Part shown: positions 26,241 through 36,000 of the stretch, in pieces
How positions within the stretch are numbered: position 1 is the first letter of the stretch
Layout: the number at the start of each line of letters is the position of its first letter
Source of the DNA: Arthrobacter sp. UM1
GTDB lineage: Bacteria > Actinomycetota > Actinomycetes > Actinomycetales > Micrococcaceae
Assembly: GCF_020483305.1 (NCBI RefSeq)
Contig: NZ_JACWAB010000006.1
Location: 62,001-126,000 of the forward strand
Reading direction: 5' to 3'
Length of the DNA stretch: 64,000 nucleotides
Notes under the pieces: generated by a model
Database searches by the model: none
What the model was told of the DNA's origin: nothing
Seen by the model: the letters and a program-made list of their open reading frames with translations, nothing else
Position numbers and translations under genes: made by a program

Positions 26241-27422
26241 TCATCCCCGCTCCAGCACCTCCCGGATCCGGCGGACGCTGAGCGCCAGGTTCTCCGGATC
26301 ACGTGCGAGGGCAATCCTCAAAGACGTGTCCCCTTCCTCCGGTCGGGCCCAGTGAAACTTGTGGCAAGGGAGAACATAGACACCGGAGTCGGCCAGCTCA
26401 GACCACACATCAGAGGACGACCGGCGCTCCATGAAGACCCGCTCAACACTTCCGTAGACCTCATCGCCCTCATGGGTAACTCCGTCGAGCCCTCTCAGCC
26501 CCTCGCGGACGATCTCGCGGTTTTCGGCGATGAATTTCTGCAGCTCTACGAGACCCCCAGCGGTTCCGTCTTCGGCGAACCGGCGGACGAGCGTGAGAAT
26601 CATGGGCGAGACTCCGAGGAGAATATCCGAGTAAACCTTCCCGACAGGGAGATTAAGGTTCGCGGATGTAACCAGCCAGCCGACCTTGAGATCAAGCGTC
26701 GGCCACAGTTTGCCTGTGTCTTCAACGACGGCCCATCGGCAACCGCTGTTCTCGAGAATCGAGTAGTGATCGTACTGCGCACGTGGGTCGAATCCTCTGA
26801 ATGAGGTGTCGAGGCACAAGACAGCGTCAGAAGCGGCACAAATTTCAGCCAGCATGCGCAATCGCTTCTCCCCGAGGACTCGACCGGTGGGGTTGTTCGG
26901 AGTCGTGATAAACACAGCACCGACGCTCTGGACAAGGTCCTCAACCCGCGATCGCTCCCCTCCATGCAGCAGCTCTTCCTCGAATGGAACAAGATTGATA
27001 TGCATCCCCTTGAGAATGTCCGGGATGTTGTCGAACGTCGGGTGTACCAGTGCGAGCGAGGACACCTCCGTCGCCAGTGCTCTAGCAAGGATCTCCATGG
27101 CGACGGACGACGCATAACAAGCGAAAATCCGGTCCTTGTGTTCGGCCGGGTATCCCGTCTGGCCGAGCATGCCGAAAAAGGCACGGTGCGCCCTGTACTC
27201 CAGCTCGTCGACAGGCGTCCGCTCAGATTCGCGGAAGACAGCGGGAAGATCGTCGATGATCGCCGCCTGAGAGCGTGTCTGCTTCTGCCTGGCGTGGCCG
27301 TCGGCCACATTCGTAACGTGACAGTTGATGGCGGCATACTCGAACTCAGTCAAGTTGGCCTCTTCTACGTCAACCGTTCCCGACTTGATGTTCACAATGA
27401 GACGTGAGTTCTCAACAGTCAT
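26241..27422 (-). CDS. mppP: MppP-like PLP-dependent L-arginine oxidase/hydroxylase
   Basis: 393 residues, type I aminotransferase fold. It closely follows the MppP/RohP arginine-oxidase family: NVADGHARQ near 38, VHPTFDNIPDILKG near 126, TTPNNPTGRVL near 173, DTSFRGFDPRAQYDHY near 205, the PLP lysine 238 in VVEDTGKLWPTLDLK, KVYSDILLGVSPMIL and LPCHKFHWA. MppP uses O2 without other cofactors to turn L-arginine into 4-hydroxy-2-ketoarginine, the first step to L-enduracididine. There are about 20 additional N-terminal residues. It starts within the transporter stop (ATGA). Confidence 0.85.
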   Translation of the reverse strand: MTVENSRLIVNIKSGTVDVEEANLTEFEYAAINCHVTNVADGHARQKQTRSQAAIIDDLPAVFRESERTPVDELEYRAHRAFFGMLGQTGYPAEHKDRIFACYASSVAMEILARALATEVSSLALVHPTFDNIPDILKGMHINLVPFEEELLHGGERSRVEDLVQSVGAVFITTPNNPTGRVLGEKRLRMLAEICAASDAVLCLDTSFRGFDPRAQYDHYSILENSGCRWAVVEDTGKLWPTLDLKVGWLVTSANLNLPVGKVYSDILLGVSPMILTLVRRFAEDGTAGGLVELQKFIAENREIVREGLRGLDGVTHEGDEVYGSVERVFMERRSSSDVWSELADSGVYVLPCHKFHWARPEEGDTSLRIALARDPENLALSVRRIREVLERG

Positions 27423-28732
27423 GGCCTCTCCATATCTTTCGTAGTTCCGTTGTGGGTCTCAGCCACTGCACCGGTCGTGGTCGGCTGGTGAGCAGTGAGC
27501 TTGGAAATCCTCCGGATGGTCGGAGAAACTGTTGATGCAACGGCGACGATAGCCAGCCCCCCGGCCGCCGCTGCGAACGGGCTGACGACACCTCGCGTCG
27601 AGACCAGCACCGCCCCAAGGAGGGGCCCAGCGGTGGTGGCGAGACCTGTCGCCACACCTGTGAGGCCGCTCAGTCGCCCCCTCAACTCGTCTGGAGTGAC
27701 GAGAAGCTGGTAACCCATGACGGTCGTGAAAGCAGTCGGGACAAAGAAGGCGACAAGCCCGAGTAGTATCCCGAGGAAGATGTCGGCAGGCACCAGCGTC
27801 ATCGCTGCCACAAGCGTCACCAAAAGCCAAGAGAACCCGATGATGACCACCGAAGGCCTCATCAGTCTGTGAAGTCGCTCAGCGGCTAACGACCCAAGCA
27901 GTCCACCCGCTCCATAGAAGGTCATCATGATGCCGATTCCTCCGGCAGAGGTGTTGTTCTCACCGGCCTGGCTGAGCACGACGACCACGAGCCCAGTCGT
28001 GAGCAGCTGAGAAGAGCCAATCCACAAGATCGTGGCCCTCAAGCCAGAGTGCTTCAGAACCCACGTGATCCCCGACCAAGAGGACCCTTCCCTGCTCAGG
28101 TCCGACCCATCGTCTTTCGTCATAGCCGACTCTGACCGACCATTGGACGGAAGACGGAGAAGCGCAAGGGCAAAGAGGCTGAGCCCGATCACCCCTGTGT
28201 CAACGACGAACGGGAGCGCTGTATGAACGGCAAACAGGACGCCACAGACGGCCGGTCCCAGGAGGGCGGCAAGATAGGTCCGCGAGGTATTCCGAGCCAG
28301 CGCGGCGACGAGCTGAGACTTCCCCACAACGCTTGGCAAGGCGGCGTCTTCCGCCGGCGCAAAGGCCGAGGCGAGCGCTCCCTCCAGCGCTGCCACGAGG
28401 ATCAGGACAGGGAAGGAGTAGCCACCGATCACTAGCACCATCGCAAAGGACCCGAGGACAGCAAAGCGAAGTAGTTCGGTGAGGAGCATGATCACCTTGC
28501 GTGAAAGCGTATCTGCAAGAAGCCCTGCCGGGATCACCCCGAGAATCTGCGCTGCCCCGTGCACTGAGGCCACTGCACCCAGCTCCCACGGAGACCCTGT
28601 CGTGCTGAGGATGATCAGCGGGAAAGCCAGATAGGCAATCTCCGCCGCGACCTCCGAAACGAAGCGGGAGGACCACAGAATTGTGTAGTTCCGATTCCGA
28701 CTAAGCGGAAGAGCCTGCTCTTCTTCAGTCAT
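27419..28732 (-). CDS. MFS transporter, probable peptide exporter
   Basis: 437 residues, 12 membrane segments, of the MFS_3/enterobactin-exporter-like type common in NRPS clusters. RNRNYTILWSSRFVSEVAAE at the first helix, GLLADTLSRKVIMLLTELLR in loop 2-3, FAPAEDAALPSVV near helix 5, and PDELRGRLSGLTGVATG near helix 11. Start ATG 28732 overlaps the serine-hydrolase stop by 4 bases and its own stop overlaps the mppP-like start, so it is translationally embedded in the biosynthetic operon. Export of the peptide is inferred from context. Confidence 0.86.
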   Translation of the reverse strand: MTEEEQALPLSRNRNYTILWSSRFVSEVAAEIAYLAFPLIILSTTGSPWELGAVASVHGAAQILGVIPAGLLADTLSRKVIMLLTELLRFAVLGSFAMVLVIGGYSFPVLILVAALEGALASAFAPAEDAALPSVVGKSQLVAALARNTSRTYLAALLGPAVCGVLFAVHTALPFVVDTGVIGLSLFALALLRLPSNGRSESAMTKDDGSDLSREGSSWSGITWVLKHSGLRATILWIGSSQLLTTGLVVVVLSQAGENNTSAGGIGIMMTFYGAGGLLGSLAAERLHRLMRPSVVIIGFSWLLVTLVAAMTLVPADIFLGILLGLVAFFVPTAFTTVMGYQLLVTPDELRGRLSGLTGVATGLATTAGPLLGAVLVSTRGVVSPFAAAAGGLAIVAVASTVSPTIRRISKLTAHQPTTTGAVAETHNGTTKDMERP

Positions 28733-30060
28733 CGGCTTTCCCTCCGATGGGCGGTGCGGCCGCTGAACTGGAACAGGTCCCACTCCCCGCCCGGATTGCT
28801 CTGGAGGAAACTGCCCCAGGCAAAGGGATTGTCGACACGCTCGCTGAGAATCCGAAACCGTCCCCCGCCCTCGTGACGAGCCTGTGCAGGAGTCTCACCG
28901 GCGAATCCGAACGACAGGCCACTCTCCCTCACAGTGACATGCACCTCGTCCGTGCCGTTGCGGAACACTCCGCCGAGCTCTTCAGGGAGCGTACTCTCCG
29001 GTGCGCTCGGCCCTAAGACGGGCTGCGCATCGGGGCAGAGCACGGCGGCGGTGTCGAGCCACGCATCAAGTCCCTGGGAAGAGTTCACGGTCAGCGCTAC
29101 ACCTCTGCCAGTTGCGGGATGGAAGCGCACATGCGCCCAGGCCCCGTCCGCCGTGCCGTCGTGGCCAAACCATTCGAGCCCCGGGCCGAAGCGGGCCCAT
29201 CCCAGCCCCCAGTCGTCCGCAATGCCGAACGGACGGCTTGATGGACTTGCCGTCCCGACATGAGAGCCAACCTCACTTGGCCCCTGAGCGAATGCCTTCT
29301 GTGCGAATTCAAGAAGTCCCGCGGCACTGACCGTCAAGGCCCCGGCTCCCTGCTCTGCCCGATCGAGGGACTGAGTAACGGCTCTGGGGGCACCGGCGGG
29401 GCCGAGGACGTGGCCAACCGCAACCGGGCCCGGAACACCTGTCCCGCCTGCCAACCATCCTGTGTGAATACCCATCGGCTCGAAAAGCATCTCGGCTGAA
29501 CACTGGCCCCAGGGCAGACCATAGAGCTCCTCAACGATGCAGCCAAGAACCGAATAGCCGAGATTGGAGTACGAGAAGACCTCCCCAGGGGCGTAGACTA
29601 GACCGCCCTCACGAACACACGATCGGGCAAGGCCTGAGAGGTTTCCGTGTCGCCCTTGCTCAGCAGTAGTGTTCGAGGCGAACCCTCCTCGATGGCTGAG
29701 CACCTCTGCGAACGTCGGCCAACGGCTCTGTCCCGAATCCAGCCCCCTGAAAATGGGCATGACTTTGTCGACCCTGTCTTCCAGGCTCAACTCACCGTCT
29801 TCGGCAAGCAGAAACAGGAGAGCCGCCGTGGCAGTCTTCGAGACGGATCCTGCGGGAAACAGGGTGTCCCCCGCTACAGGCATCCCGCACCCCGATTCGA
29901 GCTCTCCGAAGACGGCATTGCGCAAATCGCCATTTTCGCCGATGACACTCAACTGCGCACCTGGGATTCGATATCGCCGACAAACCTCTTCGAGAAAAGT
30001 TTCAAGTTCGCCGACATCGGGGACGCCATTGGGTAGCGGCGCCCCAGCAAAGCTGCTCAT
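28729..30060 (-). CDS. Penicillin-binding-protein-type thioesterase (SurE-like trans-acting macrocyclase)
   Basis: 443 residues, class-C beta-lactamase/PBP fold. Catalytic set: Ser72-Val-Ser-Lys75 in PAGSVSKTATA, Tyr164-Ser-Asn166, and His300-Asp-Gly302 in WFGHDG, followed by a C-terminal lipocalin-like extension. No signal peptide, so it is cytoplasmic, unlike true PBPs. Its ATG overlaps the NRPS B stop by one base. NRPS B ends in an epimerase and lacks a thioesterase. Stand-alone PBP-type thioesterases such as SurE of surugamide release and cyclise peptides ending in a D-residue from exactly such lines. A resistance beta-lactamase is less likely given size, location and lack of export signal. 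Confidence 0.85.
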   Translation of the reverse strand: MSSFAGAPLPNGVPDVGELETFLEEVCRRYRIPGAQLSVIGENGDLRNAVFGELESGCGMPVAGDTLFPAGSVSKTATAALLFLLAEDGELSLEDRVDKVMPIFRGLDSGQSRWPTFAEVLSHRGGFASNTTAEQGRHGNLSGLARSCVREGGLVYAPGEVFSYSNLGYSVLGCIVEELYGLPWGQCSAEMLFEPMGIHTGWLAGGTGVPGPVAVGHVLGPAGAPRAVTQSLDRAEQGAGALTVSAAGLLEFAQKAFAQGPSEVGSHVGTASPSSRPFGIADDWGLGWARFGPGLEWFGHDGTADGAWAHVRFHPATGRGVALTVNSSQGLDAWLDTAAVLCPDAQPVLGPSAPESTLPEELGGVFRNGTDEVHVTVRESGLSFGFAGETPAQARHEGGGRFRILSERVDNPFAWGSFLQSNPGGEWDLFQFSGRTAHRRESR

Positions 30061-33000
30061 TAGCTGTTCCCCCTGTCCTCGGCTTCTGCCGTGAGCGCAG
30101 CTGCCGCTCCTGAAATTGCCGCTGCTAACTGGTCAGATAGGTCCTGCAGTGCCCCACGGCTGACAGCGCTAGCGTCACCGCGGAGCTCCCAACACAGAGC
30201 GCCGTCCTCGACAGCGGCAATCAATTCCAATGAGTGGCTCGGACCGTGTACGGGATGCATGGGCTCACCAATTCCTTGCAGAATCCGCACGACCCTCCCG
30301 CCCTCGCTCTTACCCACGTCTCCCTTTGAAGTCCGCTGTCCGTGGAAGTTGAACAACACAGTCGAAGCCGTCGGATCCACGATGGCGACATCGGCTACCG
30401 CCGAGTTGCGTGCGAGGACGCCGAAGCCGACTCCTCCTGCCGGCACTGCGCGCAGAGCACGTCTGGCGGTCCTCAGTCTTTGAAGCCACGTGTCGTGGTC
30501 GTCGTCACAGCGGAAGGTGACCGGGTAGATCACTGTGAACCAGCCCATGGAGCGAGAGAGGTCAGCTCCAGCCATGAGATCCTCTCGGCCATGAGACTCA
30601 ATGTCGATGTCAAATGTGTCTGCCCCGCTCCAAGTGTGAAGCGCCCAAGCGAAACACGAAAGAACCGCATCATTGACTCGCATGCGCAGCCGCCGAATAG
30701 ATCCGGCCGTGAGCATGCGAGTCCGCTCTGCCGAAACGGCTCCGGTAACTGTGACCTCTCCCGCTGCATCTGAGGGCAGGGCAGCGCGACCGGGAAGCGG
30801 AACAGGCCTTCGAGAACCGGCCCAGTACTCTCTCTCGTGTTCGAACTCACCGGACTCAGCAGCCTCATTGAGGAACTGCGCCCACACGCCGAAAGACGCG
30901 GGAAGCACGTCACCAGTTCTTGGCGGCCCGTCTGGGCCCCCACTCAGCTCCTCCAACAGCACTGTCCACGAGACAGTATCGATAACGAGATGATGGACGG
31001 AGAGGTAGAGCAACGGACGGTTTCGGGTGAAAATCCACAAAGCGGCAAGTGGCCCGTCGCCGAATGCACTCTCCCTATCCAGCCCCCGAGCCAACTGTTC
31101 AGCCTGACAAATGAGCGGGCTCTGCAGGTCATCGGGGTCACCCTCGAACTCGGACAGATCAGCCGTCACCCACCGAACGGGAACCGGTACCTCCGGAATA
31201 CGCTGACGAAGCAGCCCGGAGTCCTCGTAGACTTCGACTCCCAGGATGGGATGCTTCCGCTGAATCTCTTCGATCACGCCAAGCACTTCGGAGGGTTTTG
31301 CCCCCGCGTCAAGCTCAAGAAGGACGGACTGCCGATACTGCGCTAGATTCGGCCGGGCCGACTCGACCAGACTTCTCTGCATCGGGGTCCACGGAATCTC
31401 GCCCATGCCGTCTCCGTAGGCTTCCCCACTGTCGGTAGAAGCAGAGGCGCGGAGGGCCTCGGCGATTCCCGCAACAGTCTGGTGGACAAAGATGTCTTTT
31501 GCGGTGAGCGCGTACCCGGCTTCCCTGGCCTTGAACACGAGCTGGATGGCGAGGATCGAGTCTCCGCCCAGATCGAAGAACCCGCTGTGGGCATCGATAT
31601 GGGAATGGGGCACGCCAAGGACGTTCGAGAAGAGGCCCACGACCACTTCTTCCCGCGGCCCCAGCGGTGCGGACTCCCCTTCGGCGGGCTCTATTCGGAT
31701 CTCAGGCAGCAGCCGTCGATCGACTTTTCCGCTCCTGTTGAGAGGCAGTGCATCGAGCACAGTCACCACCGCAGGGACAGCTTGGGCAGGAAGCTGACGA
31801 GCAGCCTCCTTCTTCACTTGAGCGCCCGTCAACGCGGAATCCCGTTCGACGACCACGTATCCGCACAGCATCTGACCACGTGCGGGATCGGAACGGACCA
31901 ATGCTGCAGAGGCGACGACGCCCGGCACGGCCCGCAACCCGGCTTCCACCTGTCCAAGCTCGATCCGGTGGCCTCGGACCTTCACCATGTCGTCAGCCCG
32001 CCCTAGGAAATGGAGCAGACCGTCACCAGACCGGCGAACAACGTCAGCCGTCGCGTAGACCATTGGCGTACCACGGCCTTCCGACTTTCTTCGAGAGGCG
32101 TCGGCGTCTGTCCATCGGTCCGGCTGGAAAGCGAGACGGCTCTCCTCCGCTCGGTTCGCGTAGGCTCGGGCCACGCCTTGCCCCCCGATAAGCATCGTGC
32201 CGGGTACCCCGTCAGGAACAATCCGGCCTCGCTCATCGACAATGTAGACGGGTGTTCCCGGTGCCGGCCGCCCGATGGACACCAGACCGCCTGCACCGTA
32301 AGCGGATTCCCCTTCAGCTCGGATATCGCACAAAGTCGCGTCAACCGTGTTTTCAGTCGCACCGTAGGCGTTCACGACTCGAGTTTCAGGCCCGATCCAG
32401 GCAAGCAGGGACCGGCAATCTGCCGATTTCCAGCCCTCCGACCCCACGGCCAGAATTCGCAGGCTGTCAAGGCGCTGCCGCCGCCAGGCGAGCTCTTGGC
32501 CGATGAGAGTCGCTAATGACGGAACAGTGACAAGCAGGTCGGCTCCGCTCCGCTCCAGAGCGTCGACCAGCCGACTCGCGTCAAGGGCGTCCTCACGCGA
32601 GCAGACGACCATCCGTCCTCCCATAAGGGTTGACCAGATCAAGTCTCCGATGAACAGATCGACCGTGAACCCGGATACACACAGCGCTGTCGGCGAAGTC
32701 CCCTCGAGACCGTAGTACTGGTCCCAAAGGCGTGCCAGGTGCGCCAGGCTTCGGTGAGAGACGACAACGCCTTTGGGCCTTCCCGTCGAGCCAGAGGTGT
32801 ACATGATGTAGGCGACGTCGTCGCTCGCCGGTCCGGGGCAGGAGGACGCAACGAGTCCGGTGCCGGAGACCGCCCCGCCAAGCCTCACGACCTCCGTTGT
32901 TTCCGGGAGAGCCACTTTCGCTCGCCCCTCAGTTTCGTCATCGACGATCACGAGAAGCGCTCCAGCATCAGACACCATGAAGGCAAGCTCACTGTCTGGA

Positions 33001-36000
33001 ATCCCATCGCCTAGAGGCAAGAACCCTGCCCCAGCGCGCATGACGCCCAACATCGAGGCGACGCTGTACTTGCTTCGCCGTATCCAAATTCCGACGATGT
33101 CCCCACGGCCCACGCCTCGGGAGGAGAGCGCCGCAGCAACAGCCTCCGACTCTGCCACGAGATCGCTGAAGGTCCACGACCCGTCATCGTCTGTAACTGC
33201 CGCCGAGGCAGGTGATTCCTCGGCCCAGCGGTGAAGACGCATGAGGAGCGTCTCGTCCAAACTCTCAGGCTCGAAGGCCTTCGGCACCCGGCTCACAGCC
33301 AGATGCTCTTCGTCCGCGCCGAGCAGGGGAAGAGTCCCCAGTTCATTTTCGGGCGCTTGAGAGACCTGATCAGCCACCAGCCGGATGTGCCGTGCCATCT
33401 TCTCCACAGTCGACTTGTCGAACAGCGCCGTGCTGTAGCCAATCCGGCAGCTAATGCCCGCTGACCCAGCATCCGTGAAATCGAACGCAAGGTCGTCTGA
33501 GACTTCCGCCCCTTCGAGGTCGACAGGGGCCACCTCAATTCCCGCGTCGAGGAGGGCTCTCGGAGTATTCTCAAGAGTCACCATCACATCAACGAGAGGG
33601 TTGCGGCTCGGGTCCCTGTCGACATCCATGAGGTCAACGAGCTCGTCGAAAGAAATCCTGTGCTCGACAACGTCCAGGAATGCTTCCCGCGCCTTTCGAA
33701 CAAGAGTTCGGAAGTCGACATCCTCATTGCAGTCCAGCCTCAGAACCGCAGTGTCCACGAAGAAACCGACACGATTTTGGGCCCCCGCCCCCTCTCTATT
33801 CGCCAGAACTGTCCCCACCGTGACGTCCTGCTGCCCGCAGAACCTGGCGAGCATGAGCGTCGTCACAGCGACTAGCGAAGGAAATAGTCCGCTGTTCACG
33901 TCGGAAGCGACGCGGCGCAGACCTTCCGCCGTTTCTGCGGGGATTTGGAACCTGACCTCACGCCCAAGAGAGCTTCGCAGCTCAGGGCGAGGGCGATCGA
34001 CAGGGAGGCGGAGCGGAGTCATCCCCTCGAGACGAGCCTCCCAATAGGCTCTGGCCTCTTCGTGTGCGGCCTCTGAAGCGGCCTGAGCAAGAAGGGCGCA
34101 GGGCCGCTCAGCGGACTCGGACGACTCTGGCGCCCAAGCGTGCATCTCGGTCTGCGCTGCATACGCTCTCGAGAAGTCGCGGGCGATGATCCCCATCGAC
34201 CATCCGTCCGTCACGATGTGATGGACGACAAGTACGAGGTGGTCTGTGCCTCCGGCGGGAGCACGGAGGAGGAGACACCGCAACGGCGGTCCAGCTCCAA
34301 GATCGAAAGGCTCGGCCTGAGCCTCTCCCGTAGCTGTCGCAAGCGACACAGTCTGAAGACTACGTTCTTCGATTTTCGGCGCCCAGGAACCTGCTGGCAG
34401 TTGGCGCAAGACAGGACGGCCGCTCGACTCCTCAACTAACGTGCGCAGTGCCGGATGCCTATCGACGACGCTTGCCAAGGCAGCAGAGACTGCACCGAAT
34501 TCGAAACCGTCCGCGCGCCTGAGAGTAAGAACGGTGTTGTACTCGGCAGACTTGGGCGAAAGTTGCTGGTGGAACCAGAGCCTCCTTTGCGCAGCCGTGA
34601 GCTCAGGCTCACTGGCTACCGAATCGGACACTGCCGTTCCACAGTCGACGGATTTTCCGGAAGCAAGATCGGCTTTCTTCGCTGCCGCGTCCAAAAGACG
34701 GGCGAACGAGGCAGCGGACGGCGAATCAAAAACCTGGCGCGGGCTGAACCGATGTCCGGTTCTGCGTTCGACCTCGGTGACGAACCGCAATGCATCGATC
34801 GAGTTTCCTCCTTGCGAGAAGAAATCGGCGTTCGCTTCCAGTTCGCCTTCTGACATGCCCAGAACATCCGTCCAGGCACGGGCAGCGATCTCCTCCCATT
34901 TGCCTGACGGGAGGCGTCCGGTAACCTCTCTCATCTCGGCGTACGATGTCTTGTCGTCATCGGCGGCCAACGCCTCAAGCGCCGAGAAGTCCAGCTTGCC
35001 ATTCGGGGTAAGCGGCCAGGACTCCACCATGACTACTTCGTCCGGAACTTCGTACGCCGGGAGGATCGCTTCTGCTCGTTCCCGCAAGTTCCGTGAACTG
35101 CTCTCCTCCCCCTTCGTTTCTGGACGGACGAACGCCACAAGTTGGCGTCCGTCGCCCCCGGCATCCTTCCCGGATCTTCCCCGCACTCGGACAACAGCCG
35201 CCTGCACCCCATCAAGAGACTCGAGAGCCTTCTCGATCTCGCCCGGCTCTATTCGGAATCCTCGCAGCTTAATCTGATCATCAACACGGCCGTGGTAGGC
35301 GATCTCGCCATCGCTGTTCCACGCAGCCCTGTCGCCAGTCCGATACAAGCGCTCACCGGTCCGGAACGGTGACGCAATGAATCGTTCCGCCGTTTGATCT
35401 GGTTGCCCAACGTAGCCGAGCGCCAACTGAGGACCACCCACGTAGAGGTCGCCTACAACCCCTGCGGAAACAGGCTGGAGAACGGAGTCAAGCACATACA
35501 CTTGAGTCGCAGACATCGGGCTGCCGATCGGCACAGCGTCTGGAACAGCCTCCCCCGGGAGAAACCTACGGCTCGCGGCGAAAGTCGTCGTCTCAGTCGG
35601 ACCGTAGCCGTTGACCAAGGTGAGCTCAGGAACCGCTGCACGCAACTGCCGCAAGACAGTGCTCTGCGCCGCCTCTCCACCGGTCCACAGCTCCTCAAGG
35701 CCTGTGAACGCGTCAACTGCATCTGCGACAAGCGCACGCAAGAGTGAAGTCGTCATGAATGTGAGCCTGACCCCTTGGTGCTGCACTGCATGCCGCAGCG
35801 CAGTGGGGGTCATCTCTCCCTCAAGCAGGACAGCACACCCTCCTGTGAGAATTGGAACCCACAGCTCGAGATTACTTGCGTCAAAGGCCAGAGGGGAGTG
35901 AACGAGCGTCCGCTTGGCCTGTGGTGTGGCGAAAAGGGGATCTGCGACGAACGATGAAAGTGCGCGGTGTGAGACTGCTACCCCCTTGGGCCGCCCTGTT

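Noticed and set aside
26241-27422. RohP of an azomycin (2-nitroimidazole) pathway
   Set aside because: RohP and MppP are related arginine oxidases, but the Roh lyase, cyclase/dehydratase and Rieske oxygenase partners are missing, whereas an MppR-like cyclase is adjacent.
28729-30060. Beta-lactamase resistance gene or D-Ala carboxypeptidase
   Set aside because: No signal peptide or membrane anchor, one-base coupling to an NRPS without thioesterase, and location upstream of the exporter fit a PBP-type thioesterase better.
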